DNA of 64,000 nucleotides, from the NCBI GenBank assembly GCA_030444405.1, contig JARFPM010000012.1, positions 1 through 64,000 of the forward strand, given 5' to 3'. Made by a program: the position numbers and the translations under genes. The notes below the pieces were generated by a model. It was not told where the DNA came from, searched no databases, and was given only the letters and a program-made list of their open reading frames with translations. The stretch's first letter is position 1; the number at the start of each line of letters is the position of its first letter. The stretch comes from Nitrospira sp. GTDB taxonomy: Bacteria > Nitrospirota > Nitrospiria > Nitrospirales > Nitrospiraceae. This document shows positions 35,513-45,543 of the stretch, in pieces.

Positions 35513-36253
35513 ATGTCGCGGCCTGAAATGGATCGGATAGCACCCACAGTTACCCGGTATTCGCTTCCGCTCTTGATGCTGTTCCTTTGTGTTGTGCTTC
35601 CCGCGAATGCCGCCGCAGTGGACCTCACCGATTTGGAAGCAATCGTTGACGACGCGCGCTTGGCCTTTGCCCGTTTTGTGGGTGATCCCGATATGGCCTG
35701 GTTTCGCGAGCGAACCAAGAAGGCACGCGCGGTCTTTATCGCTCCCCGCGTCACGAGAGGCGGTTATTTCTTCGGCGGCTCATGGGGCTCGGGCATACTG
35801 CTTGTCCGGGATCCCTCAACCGGTCAGTGGAGCCAGCCGGTCTTCTACCGGGTCACCGGCCTGAGCTTCGGTCTGCAAATCGGAGCGCTGCATTCCGAGA
35901 TTGTCGCGCTGGCGACCGATGATCGGACAGCCGATGAAATGGCGGCTGGCGCCTTTACACTCGGCGTCGGAGGAGCGGTCGGTGTAGGCTCCTACGGCGG
36001 CGGCCGTAGCGGATCGCTCGAGACCCTTTCCAGGACCGGGTTCCTCAGCGTGGAGTCCCCGACAGGCCTTTATGCCGGCATTGCGGCCGGCGGAACTCTG
36101 GTGCTCGTGCGGAACGCCGCAAATGAACGGTATTATGGCCGGCCCGTCGAACTCGAGGAACTCCGGCAGAATCGGGTGCGACAGTGGTACTCGGACCGAC
36201 TGGTCAAGATGCTTACGGAGCTCTCCGCAAGTGGAGAGGATGGCTTGCCATGA
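35513..36253 (+). CDS. SYLF (YSC84-like) domain exported protein
   Basis: Signal peptide; ARAVFIAPRVTRGGYFFGGSWGSGILLVRD; SFGLQIGALHSEIVAL. Confidence 0.8.
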   Translation: MSRPEMDRIAPTVTRYSLPLLMLFLCVVLPANAAAVDLTDLEAIVDDARLAFARFVGDPDMAWFRERTKKARAVFIAPRVTRGGYFFGGSWGSGILLVRDPSTGQWSQPVFYRVTGLSFGLQIGALHSEIVALATDDRTADEMAAGAFTLGVGGAVGVGSYGGGRSGSLETLSRTGFLSVESPTGLYAGIAAGGTLVLVRNAANERYYGRPVELEELRQNRVRQWYSDRLVKMLTELSASGEDGLP

Positions 36254-37476
36254 GAGCGGTCCTGCAACTGTCCCTGGCTTTGACATGCGTGTGTCTCGCC
36301 TGGGCCTGCGCGCCTTCCCCCTCCTTATACAAGGAGGGACCCCTTGTCCCCCCGCCCGGCGCAGGACCGGCAATCTTCACGGTCCTCACCTACAATGCCT
36401 GGCATGGCTTGAACACCGGTGAATTCTGGGTCACGCCGGCTGAGACGATCGAGAGTAATCAAGCCCGGCTGAAGTTTCAGGCCGCACTGATCAAGGCCGC
36501 GAAGCCGGATGTCGTGCTGCTCCAGGAAGTCAATCCACTACCCATCCGGGCTGATCTCTACGTCCAGGCCCTCGCCGAACTGGGGCTTGAATACGACGCG
36601 ATCCATCAGGTGGACGCCTGCGGGATACGGATACGTGGCGGTAAGGGACTGATTCCTGGCCTCAACAACGGTCTGGTCATCCTCGCACGGCGCGAGCTCG
36701 CTTTGCGCAAGCTCCAAGGCCTGAAACTCAGTGGTGACTCCGGCCGCTGCGACAGCCTCTCCGGCTTACAGCTGGAAGAGCTTCGCTACGCGCTGATCGG
36801 CGACATCACGATTCCGGAAACAGGGCAACATTACCTGGTCGCCAGCACCCATTTGCATTCCGGTTTCGAAGCAGGGTCCCACTTCCTTGGACAGATGGAG
36901 CGAGCACACGGCGCCGGCTTTCTGGCCCGCTATCCCGCCTTTCGCTGGGAGATCGACCAATCGCGCCTCAGGCGGATCGGTGAGCTTGATCTATTGACCC
37001 GCACGCTCAGGAAGTTTCGACGTGACGGCGTCTATGCCGGTATCGCAATCGGGGGAGACTTCAACTTCGAGCCGGATTTTCCCGAGTACGAGGAGGCTCT
37101 CCTGCTCCGGCTGACCGACGCGCATACGTTGACCTCCAGAGACCGCGAATTATTCACGGCGGATCCGCAGCAGAACCGATGGATCCTGGTTCCAGAGGAC
37201 CTGGAACTCCCCGTTGAACTGCTGAAGGTGTTCAGGACCTTGCCGCCGGAACTTCAACCGAAAGCGCTGGAGACCTACCGATCGGAAGCGCGGCGTCCGA
37301 GGCGGATTGATTATCTGTGGCTCGAATCCTTCTTTCCCGGCTACTGCGTGAGGCAACGGTTGTTCGGCACGGAGGTAAACGAGGACGGCTTTCCCGCATC
37401 CGACCATTTCGGCGTCCTGACCACATTCGCTCGTCCGGAAGGGGCCTGCCTCCGGGATCAACCGGACGCACGGTAG
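36250..37476 (+). CDS. Endonuclease/exonuclease/phosphatase-family lipoprotein
   Basis: Lipobox LAWAC; TVLTYNAWHG; VVLLQEVNPL; IGGDFNFEPD; ASDHFGVLTTF; ATGA overlap with the upstream gene. Confidence 0.8.
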   Translation: MRAVLQLSLALTCVCLAWACAPSPSLYKEGPLVPPPGAGPAIFTVLTYNAWHGLNTGEFWVTPAETIESNQARLKFQAALIKAAKPDVVLLQEVNPLPIRADLYVQALAELGLEYDAIHQVDACGIRIRGGKGLIPGLNNGLVILARRELALRKLQGLKLSGDSGRCDSLSGLQLEELRYALIGDITIPETGQHYLVASTHLHSGFEAGSHFLGQMERAHGAGFLARYPAFRWEIDQSRLRRIGELDLLTRTLRKFRRDGVYAGIAIGGDFNFEPDFPEYEEALLLRLTDAHTLTSRDRELFTADPQQNRWILVPEDLELPVELLKVFRTLPPELQPKALETYRSEARRPRRIDYLWLESFFPGYCVRQRLFGTEVNEDGFPASDHFGVLTTFARPEGACLRDQPDAR

Positions 37477-37512
37477 CGCCCTCGCCGCCCCAGAGCGCCG
37501 GATGGCGACCCG

Positions 37513-37819
37513 ATGGCTACCGTCGGTACACCAAGGGCTTGTCCCAGCCAGCTCGTCCTTCAGCGCGGACCGAATTTGGGTTTCCCAATGCATGTGCCGC
37601 GCTACCTTCGCGGCGGGCAACTCTTCTTGAAGTTGGCCGGCAAAGGCCTTGCTTCAGAGCCATCGCCGATTCCTCGATTGCCAGTGCTTCATTCAGCAAC
37701 TTGGCGGCGGTATCCCACAACGGACCTTTGCCGCTCTGAGCGCACTTCTGGTTCGCATGCCAGACTCCTTTCTTGTTCAATTGCCGGTATCCCCCGCTTA
37801 GGCTGATACTTCGTATCAC
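37513..37819 (-). pseudogene. Possible frameshifted small hypothetical gene
   Basis: LWDTAAKLLNEALAIEESAMALKQ in one frame appears to continue as KAFAGQLQEELPAAKVARHMHWETQIRSAL in another. Confidence 0.35.
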
Positions 37820-38129
37820 TGATCGCGTATCTACTCACTTTCGGGCTTCATAACTGACATAGGACGGTGTTTTTGCTATAAGTGCGATGCGACGGATCAA
37901 CGTCGGTTCAGAATATGGGTCTCAACACGCATACTCAACATTATTAGCCGCGGAGGCGGTTCACGAATTGAAGCGCGCAGACGATTCCCTCGCTGAAAAG
38001 GTCAATGACCCTACGACATTTCTGCATCGTGTGGACCTGGACAGATGCCCCCTTACGCCGCCGATGGAGCTGGACCGCTTACTAGGGCGCCACGGAGTCG
38101 TACTGGCTGAGACCAGGAGGTGAGCTGAG

Positions 38130-39627
38130 ATGACAACCCGCACGTTTGTCGTTAGGCTGCGAGGTGCTTGGATCAGGTCTTTAGTCACTGGAGCAGCAGT
38201 GATTGGTTTGACGCTGCAAGCAGTCGCAGCAGTACCCGCCTCGCCGTTGGAGAAACCGAACATTATCATGATCATGACGGACGACGTCGGGTATTGGAAC
38301 GTAGGCGCATACAGCCATGGCATGATGGTCCCCACCCCGAATATCGACCGCATCGCCAAAGAGGGCATCCTCTTTACCGATCACTATGCGGAGCCGACCT
38401 GTACTCCTGCACGGGCGGCGTTTATCACGGGGCAGATGCCGATCCGAACATCCGACACTCGCCGAAGTGCTGAAAGCGCTGGGGTATCGTTCCGGTCAGT
38501 TCGGTAAGAACCACGTCGGCGACCGCAACGAACATCTGCCTACCGTTCACGGTTTCGATGAGTTCTTCGGAAATCTGTATCACCTCAATACCGAGGAAGA
38601 ACCGGAGCAACCGGACTGGCCGAAGGATGCCCCGTTCAACCGGCGCATGCTTCCCAGAGGCGTCCTTGATTGTGTCGCGACGGAACGCGAGACGCCGGAA
38701 GAAGACCCGCGGTTCGGGAAATGGGGTAAACAGCAATGCGCGGACACGGGCCCGCTCACGTCGAAGCGGATGGAGACCGTGGACGAGGAATTCCTGGACC
38801 GGACCCTCCGGTTCATCGACAAAGCGGTCAAAGATCGCAAGCCCTTCTTCGCCTACTACAACCCCACGCGGATGCATATCTACACGCATTTGAGGGCCGA
38901 CCATCAAAGCTGGGCCGCGCCTTTTTCGTCCGATTACGACCTTTACGGCAGCGGCATGATGGAACTCGACCAGTATGCCGGAAAGATCCTCAGCAAGCTC
39001 GATGACCTTCGTATCGCCGACAACACCATCGTGCTCTTCACTGCAGATAACGGTGCCATGGCGGCCTGGTGGCCGGACGGCGGTACAACGCCGTTCCGTG
39101 GGGAAAAAGCGACGACGTGGGAGGGCGGACTGAGGGTGCCGATGCTGATCCGGTGGCCGGGGAAAATCCCGGCTGGGAGCGTCTCGAACGGGATTCAAAG
39201 CCATATGGATCTGTTCACCACGCTGGCTGAAGCCGCCGGCGCGGCGAACGTTGCCCAAAAGCTGAAGGACAGCCACAAGGTGCACATCGACGGGATCAAC
39301 AACTTGGAGCATTGGTTTGGGAAAGGGCAGTCAAGCCGGAATCAGTTCATTTATTACAATGAGAATGAACTGACGGCGATTCGGATCGGCCCCTGGAAAG
39401 CTCATTTCAAACAGCGCGAGGGATTCTTCGACTATAACAAGCCCAGCTTTCTGATCTTTAATCTGCGGATGGATCCCATCGAGCGGCATGATGGCATCCG
39501 CTCGAACGATATGGCCATGAAGAAAGCGTGGCTGGGCGGATTGCTCCAGCAGGCGCTGGCCGAACATTTCACTTCCTTGCAACAGTTTCCTCCACGTCAA
39601 AAAGGCGGAAGTTTGCGTCCGGATTAA
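38130..39627 (+). pseudogene. Sulfatase disrupted just downstream of its FGly motif
   Basis: KPNIIMIMTDDVGYWN.. CTPARAAFITGQMPIR then frame change to PTLAEVLKALGYRSGQFGKNHVGDRNEHLPTVHGFDEFFGNLYHL. Confidence 0.85.
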
Positions 39628-40186
39628 ACGGTAATGCGATCAGATTTCCATGATCCGGCATTTGATCACAGCCTTTGCAGCGTGACTATCTACTTCTCCA
39701 GAACGATGCGGCGCTATTCAACGCCGGCTTGCAATACGGTCTTTCTCGCCTCGGACATCCCAGAGAAGAAGAGCTCCCCAGGAAATGGTCGAAGGCCTGG
39801 CGCGAATTCGCAATATCCGAAAGGTCTGCGGCATCGACATGACCGCTGTGAAATGACCCCACGAAGCCGGAGGGATGAAAGGCCACGGGTATTGGTACAC
39901 GAACCCCTGGTCACTAACGACATTCCGGCCCTGCTCAACTTCCGGTTGCCGCCTGACCGCCGTGGGCTCCTCCATTTGATGGGACGAGGACAAGATTTAT
40001 ATGCTGGTTCTTAAGAGTATCCGGAGCGCACCCTACGCACTTGAAGAGCCTATGGCTGACCACGGAGCGAACGATGCTAAAATGGGCGATCAGCCCTCCT
40101 GAATCAATAACGCGCACGATGTCCATGACCGCCTTCGTGATGGCTCTCTTCCCGGTCTTATTGTGGTTGCGGAGAGCTATCTTGCC

Positions 40187-41572
40187 ATGAATCGCATTCC
40201 CCATCATGCGCTTCTATTCCTCCTCGGCATCCTCGTCGGGTGCGACTACGTCCGTCCGACTCTCAATGCGCCGTTGAAACAATGGGAGCCTGGAGGGGGC
40301 TACCGGTTCGCGAATGTCTCCCAGGGGGGGGAGGACAACTCCGACAGTCTACTAGTCATCGCCACGTTTTCCGGCGGGGGAACCCGCGCTTCAGCTCTCG
40401 CCTTCGGAGTGTTGCGGGAACTCGCGCGCCAGCAAATAGTCTGGGAAGGACAGCGCAAGCGGTTCCTCGATGAACTGGACTCCATCTCTGCCTTGTCCGG
40501 GGGGACCTTCACGGCCGGGTACTATGTGCTGCACGGCGACCAGATCTTTCATGATTTCGAGCCCCGGTTCCTGAGAAAGGACTGGGAGAGTGAACTTCGT
40601 TCGCGCATTCTGCGTTCTCCCAGTAACTGGATTCGCTTGTGGTCGCCGTACTTTGGACGCACGCACATCTTGGCTGAATTGGTGGACGAGGCGTTGTTCA
40701 ATGGCAAGACATACGGAGATCTGCTCCAGCGGCGGCGGCGACCGATGCTCACCATCCATGCTACGGACATGGCCACGCTCTCGCGCTTCGAGTTCGAGCA
40801 AACCCAGTTCGATTGGATTTGTTCCGACCTGGCCCAATTACCGCTTGCCCGGGCGTCGGCCGCGTCGGCGGCGTTGCCGCTGATGCTCAGTCCGATCACG
40901 TTCAAGAACTACGCAGGAACGTGTGGATTCGAATACTCCAAGGGCATCGTCGAATCGGCCCTCAAGCAGAGCGGAACAGCGGCTCAACGTGCGAAGGAAT
41001 ATCTTTCCTATCTTGACGCACACAAACGACCGTATATCCACTTGCTCGATGGAGGCTTGTCTGACAACATGGCCCTCCGAGCCGTGCTGGAGGCACGCAA
41101 TCTTGCCGGAGGCGTAGAGAAGCTCCTGCAGTACATGCGCGTGACGAACGTGAAGAAATTCGTCATTCTCGCGGTGAGCGCTGAGACCAGCCCGGACGTG
41201 ATGGACTTTGGAAGCTATCAGATCCCGACTCTCGCCCAAGCCATGCGGTCTCTCGTTGATGTGCCGATCAACCGTTATTCCACCGACACGGTTTCGCTCA
41301 TGCGTCAGGCCGTGAAGCGGACGCGTGACGAACTCGGTCAACGGACGAGGCCAGCCGACAGCCCATTCGCCGAGAATGCCGACATCTATTTCATCAACGC
41401 GAGTCTCAGTGAGGTCGTCGATCCTGATGAACGGGGCGCGCTGATGAAAATTCCGACGGGCCTCTCCTTGACGGATGAACAGATCGACCGACTGCTCCTT
41501 GCTGCGTCTCGATTGATCAGAGGCGATCCTGAATTTCAACGGCTCATGAAGGATATTGATGCTGGCAACTGA
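40187..41572 (+). CDS. Patatin-like phospholipase lipoprotein
   Basis: Lipobox GILVGC; FSGGGTRASALAFGVLREL; SALSGGTFTAGYY; DGGLSDNMALRA. Confidence 0.85.
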   Translation: MNRIPHHALLFLLGILVGCDYVRPTLNAPLKQWEPGGGYRFANVSQGGEDNSDSLLVIATFSGGGTRASALAFGVLRELARQQIVWEGQRKRFLDELDSISALSGGTFTAGYYVLHGDQIFHDFEPRFLRKDWESELRSRILRSPSNWIRLWSPYFGRTHILAELVDEALFNGKTYGDLLQRRRRPMLTIHATDMATLSRFEFEQTQFDWICSDLAQLPLARASAASAALPLMLSPITFKNYAGTCGFEYSKGIVESALKQSGTAAQRAKEYLSYLDAHKRPYIHLLDGGLSDNMALRAVLEARNLAGGVEKLLQYMRVTNVKKFVILAVSAETSPDVMDFGSYQIPTLAQAMRSLVDVPINRYSTDTVSLMRQAVKRTRDELGQRTRPADSPFAENADIYFINASLSEVVDPDERGALMKIPTGLSLTDEQIDRLLLAASRLIRGDPEFQRLMKDIDAGN

Positions 41573-41950
41573 CGAAGTGGTGGACCAGGCAAGATAAAAG
41601 ACCACGCTGTATTGGTCGTAGGAGGTCCTGCCTATCAGCGTCGCGGTTGAGCCGATCGACTCCCCCGTACGAATCCCGTAAAGATCCAGATGGAGCCTGG
41701 CATACCCGCTTTGCTTTTGCAGCCTATCAGATGGAAGCCGAGGGTACACACGTCCGCATCATCAACTCTCCGCGGCTCGGTTGGATCAACGGAAGACCGA
41801 ACGATCCTTGCATCGAAGAAATACCATCCAGTCTCGTCTGAACCGTACCGTCGAGAGCCTTACGCTCATCCGAGGCTTCGAGGAAACGCATCAGCGATCT
41901 TTCCGCTTCAACGCTCGGGTCCCTTGAACTGCCTACCTCCCACGTGAGCA

Positions 41951-42184
41951 TTAAGACGATTGGTCCTTGCGTGGCCGCCCAACCGGCAGCTTTCCCTTTC
42001 TCTTCTTGAACCGTTTCCCCTTTTCCAGTTTTTGGAGCGTGGATTGGATCGCGGATTCGACAACACCGGTGAGCGTCAACTTTGGACTCCAGTAGACGAC
42101 GGTTCGCAACCGCTCGACCATATCGGCAGAAAGAGACAGCGTGACTCTTTCCTTTCGTTTCGTGGTCTGCCGTTTCTGTTTCAT
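41951..42184 (-). CDS. Orphan ribbon-helix-helix-like DNA-binding protein with C-terminal AT-hook-like GRPRK
   Basis: KERVTLSLSADMVERLRTVVYWSPKLTLTGVVESAIQSTLQKLEKGKRFKKRKGKLPVGRPRKDQSS. Confidence 0.65.
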   Translation of the reverse strand: MKQKRQTTKRKERVTLSLSADMVERLRTVVYWSPKLTLTGVVESAIQSTLQKLEKGKRFKKRKGKLPVGRPRKDQSS

Positions 42185-42466
42185 CTGTTCATCTCCTCCA
42201 CCATGTGGCTGCTCTCTGCATTCGAGGCTTATACTTGCATATCATGCTCCATTCCGTACAAGCAAGTGGACTTTGCGGTCCGGCCCCGTCTTGAACGTCG
42301 GAGGCGAAGAGAGCTGACGTGAGCACCCTCTATCGCTTATCTACGGCTTATCGATAGAAATCAACGACGCAGAGAAGGGTTGCTGGGATCACAATCCAAT
42401 GCCGAACCCTCCGCCACCGCCGATTCTGCCGCCCGAGCCTCCGAATACTCCGATCGAGAAGCCCGG

Positions 42467-42949
42467 CTATGGGCGAACACAGTCTGGAGATTGCGCCGGC
42501 CACGTGTGCAGATGTTTCACGATCAACACAGGGTACCGATATTCAACATCATCAAGGTGGTCGATCTTTGCCCCGGATACTTCTCCGACGATCGTCATCC
42601 TTGTTCCCTCGACAATGGTCGCGGGATCGAGAAACTCCTGCTGCATGGCAAGGAATCGCCCCTGCGATTGTTGACGGTCAAGAATCGGCCTCTCCTTCTT
42701 ATCGAGCGGCAATTGCAGAAGTTCGATCTGCGTTCCATTCTTCAGTCGTCTGGCCTTCAGCACCTCCCCTCCGAATGCCACGATCTTGCTCCTATATAAA
42801 TCAGGGACGGCCACGAGTTCACGAAACGTAACTGCTCGGTCGACCAGAGGCTCCACCGCTTCAGGAATCACTGGCTGCGAGGAACAGGCTGGGACCAGAA
42901 CCAACATCACCCACCACCAAGAGTTGAATGACGTAAGACGCATGTTCAT
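42467..42949 (-). CDS. Slp-family outer membrane lipoprotein
   Basis: Lipobox LVLVPAC; YRSKIVAFGGEVLKARRLKNGTQIELLQLPLDKKERP..YRYPVLIVKHLHTWP. Confidence 0.8.
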   Translation of the reverse strand: MNMRLTSFNSWWWVMLVLVPACSSQPVIPEAVEPLVDRAVTFRELVAVPDLYRSKIVAFGGEVLKARRLKNGTQIELLQLPLDKKERPILDRQQSQGRFLAMQQEFLDPATIVEGTRMTIVGEVSGAKIDHLDDVEYRYPVLIVKHLHTWPAQSPDCVRP

Positions 42950-43109
42950 ACTATAGCGCCATGGACATGCCGTTTCTACACAGTCATGCTTGTCGAGCGT
43001 CGAACAAGGGTCTTCCCCACTGTCCTTACTTCAGCTATGATGCACCGTTGCGCCGAAACATGTGAGACACGCTCACTCGTCGAGGACCTATCCGCGTAGA
43101 GAGGTGCTG

Positions 43110-43766
43110 ATGTTACGACTCATGCTGGCCGTCATGCTGCTGCTCATGCCGTTTGGCCTTTCCTCTTGTGACAAAGCGTATATGGCGACGATGGAGAAGA
43201 TGGGCTATGCCAAACGTGACATCCTCAGCAACCGCGTCAAATCAGCGCGAGACGCCCAGGAAGACGCGAAGAAAGAGATTCAGAGCACGCTGGAGCAATT
43301 CGGACAAGTGGTTTCCTATGAAGGGGGAGATCTGGAAGCCACCTATAAGAAGCTGAGCGGTGAACTGCAGACGAGTGAAGACAGTGCCAAATCGGTCCGA
43401 AAACGGATTGCGGACGTCGAAAGCGTGGCCGATGCGCTCTTTTCGGAGTGGGAAGAAGAACTGGGGCACTATTCTAGCGCCGACCTGCGACGGAAGAGCC
43501 AGGCCAAACTCACCCAAACCAAGGGCCGCTACCGAGAGATGCTCGCGGCCATGAAACGGGCCGAACAGCGGATTGAACCGGTCCTCAAACCGTTGCGCGA
43601 TCAGGTGCTCTACCTGAAACACAATCTGAACGCCCGCGCGCTCGCTGCCATCAAGGGAGAACTCGTAAAAGTCGACGCGCAGGTCGATCAGCTGGTCAAA
43701 GACATGAACCGTTCCATCGCCGAGGCCGACAAGTTCATTCAGTCGATGGAGAAGGAATCGGACTGA
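43110..43766 (+). CDS. DUF2959-like lipoprotein
   Basis: Lipobox GLSSC; YMATMEKMGYAKRDILSNRVKSARDAQEDAKKEIQSTLEQF. Confidence 0.85.
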   Translation: MLRLMLAVMLLLMPFGLSSCDKAYMATMEKMGYAKRDILSNRVKSARDAQEDAKKEIQSTLEQFGQVVSYEGGDLEATYKKLSGELQTSEDSAKSVRKRIADVESVADALFSEWEEELGHYSSADLRRKSQAKLTQTKGRYREMLAAMKRAEQRIEPVLKPLRDQVLYLKHNLNARALAAIKGELVKVDAQVDQLVKDMNRSIAEADKFIQSMEKESD

Positions 43767-43790
43767 GGTGCGGCGTGAGGGAGGGCGCCT

Positions 43791-44651
43791 ATGCGTATCG
43801 ACGGCCAACGCGAAAGCGACAACATCGAAGATCGTCGCGGCATGGGCCCGGCCCGCATCGGGAGAGGCGGCCTCGGCATCGGCACCATTGTGCTGGCGCT
43901 CGCCGTCAGTTACTTCACAGGCGTCAATCCCATGACCGTGCTGAATCTCCTTACCGGCGTCCAGAGTATGACCGAAGTGTCCGCCCCATCTGAGTCCGGC
44001 CCGGTCGGCGCCCCTCAAGACCAACTGGGCAGGTTTGCCTCCGTCGTCCTTGCAGACACCGAGACTACCTGGCGAAACCTTCTCGGTCCTCGGTATGAGG
44101 ACCCACGTCTGGTGCTCTTTTCAGGGGCCGTGCAATCGGCATGCGGTACCACGTCGTCGGCCGTTGGTCCGTTCTATTGCCCCAACGATCACCGGGTCTA
44201 TTTGGACCTTGCCTTCTTCGATGAAATGGCGCATCGTCTTGGAGCGGCGGGTGACTTTGCTCAGGCCTATGTGATCGCCCACGAGGTCGGCCATCACGTG
44301 CAAAATCTCCTGGGCATTGCGGAAAAGGTTCACCGCCTCCAGCGACAGGTATCTGAAGTGGAAGGAAACGCGCTGTCGGTCCGTCTGGAACTCCAAGCCG
44401 ATTGTTATGCCGGAGTGTGGGGTCATCACGCCAACCGAGAACGAAACTTGATCGAGCCCGGCGATTTCGAAGAAGGTCTCCGCGCGGCAGCGGCCATCGG
44501 TGACGATCGATTGCAGAAAATGTCGCGGGGCCATGTGCAACCGGAAAGCTGGACCCACGGTTCATCCGAACAGCGGATGACCTGGCTCAGGCGCGGTCTC
44601 GAGTCCGGTGACCCCTCTGTCTGTAACACGTTCGACACGAAACGACTATGA
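43791..44651 (+). CDS. Neutral zinc metallopeptidase (YpfJ/KPN_02809-like)
   Basis: MRIDGQRESDNIEDRRG; VIAHEVGHHVQNLLG; LELQADCYAGVWGHHA. Confidence 0.9.
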   Translation: MRIDGQRESDNIEDRRGMGPARIGRGGLGIGTIVLALAVSYFTGVNPMTVLNLLTGVQSMTEVSAPSESGPVGAPQDQLGRFASVVLADTETTWRNLLGPRYEDPRLVLFSGAVQSACGTTSSAVGPFYCPNDHRVYLDLAFFDEMAHRLGAAGDFAQAYVIAHEVGHHVQNLLGIAEKVHRLQRQVSEVEGNALSVRLELQADCYAGVWGHHANRERNLIEPGDFEEGLRAAAAIGDDRLQKMSRGHVQPESWTHGSSEQRMTWLRRGLESGDPSVCNTFDTKRL

Positions 44652-45094
44652 GCAACGTACCAGCACAATCTCAGAGTGGCTTTTTAGAAAAGACGCTGGG
44701 AACTCTCACGTCCGACCCTCCCTGGGCGGCCAAATCGTTTCTCACCGCCAGCGCGGCGACTGTTGCTGGGGTTGGCGCCTGGCTCACCGACATGATGTCG
44801 CCGGCTCTCGCCCGTGGGGGTGCCAGCTTCCTGGGAGGGTTTTTGCTCGGCTGGGCATTGCGGAAAACCGTGAAACTGGCTCTCTTGATCGCCGGCTCAT
44901 TGCTGGTGCTCATTGCCGTCCTGAAAACGACGGGCTGGATTCACCTGGATTGGACCTTGATCCAAGCGGATGCGACTCGTACGCTTGATTGGGCTCGAGG
45001 CAAAGCCCAGGGTTTCAAAGAAGTGCTGACCGGCTATCTCCCCTCAGCCGCTGCCACCGGCGTCGGAGCATTTTTCGGATTTCGCAATAAGTAA
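44648..45094 (+). CDS. Small FUN14-like membrane protein
   Basis: TM segments, GGFLLGWALRKTVKLALLIAGSLLVLIAVL; ATGA overlap with the upstream gene. Confidence 0.6.
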   Translation: MSNVPAQSQSGFLEKTLGTLTSDPPWAAKSFLTASAATVAGVGAWLTDMMSPALARGGASFLGGFLLGWALRKTVKLALLIAGSLLVLIAVLKTTGWIHLDWTLIQADATRTLDWARGKAQGFKEVLTGYLPSAAATGVGAFFGFRNK

Positions 45095-45112
45095 CCGCGT
45101 ATTTCATGCCCA

Positions 45113-45481
45113 TCAATTGTTTTTCCTCACTGACCTAACATCTAGTGTTCCCAGAAAATGCGCCTCGATTGTGACCTGATCGCCGCCCTTAAGCATGACG
45201 GTTCCCATTTGACAGATGGTTGCATAGATCGCAGCAACAGTCCCGGTTTCATCCTCCACTGAGAATGTCTGTATACACTTCTCCAGCTTGGTGTTGTTGC
45301 CGATAAAGTGATTCATGCGGTAGTTTCGCACTGTGCCCTCAACCTGGACGACTTTCATCTTGTAGGCTTCCGGATACGTGATCAGGGAATCGATTTTGAC
45401 CGGCTCCGCCGCCCAGCCGGCAGGAGCAAACAGCGTAAGGGTCAGCATCGTCAGTCCCACCAATCTCATCGTCAGCCTCAT
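45113..45481 (-). CDS. Small exported OB-fold-like protein
   Basis: Signal peptide; SLITYPEAYKMKVVQVEGTVRNYRM..VEDETGTVAAIY. Confidence 0.6.
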   Translation of the reverse strand: MRLTMRLVGLTMLTLTLFAPAGWAAEPVKIDSLITYPEAYKMKVVQVEGTVRNYRMNHFIGNNTKLEKCIQTFSVEDETGTVAAIYATICQMGTVMLKGGDQVTIEAHFLGTLDVRSVRKNN

Positions 45482-45543
45482 CGCAGTGCCTCCTATGTTT
45501 GAAACATGATTTTGCATCCTGAGCATTCTAGGTCACTTCGGCG

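Noticed and set aside
41727-41951. Toxin partner for the orphan RHH protein at 41951..42184
   Set aside because: The adjacent ORF shows no recognisable toxin motif; kept the RHH as an orphan.
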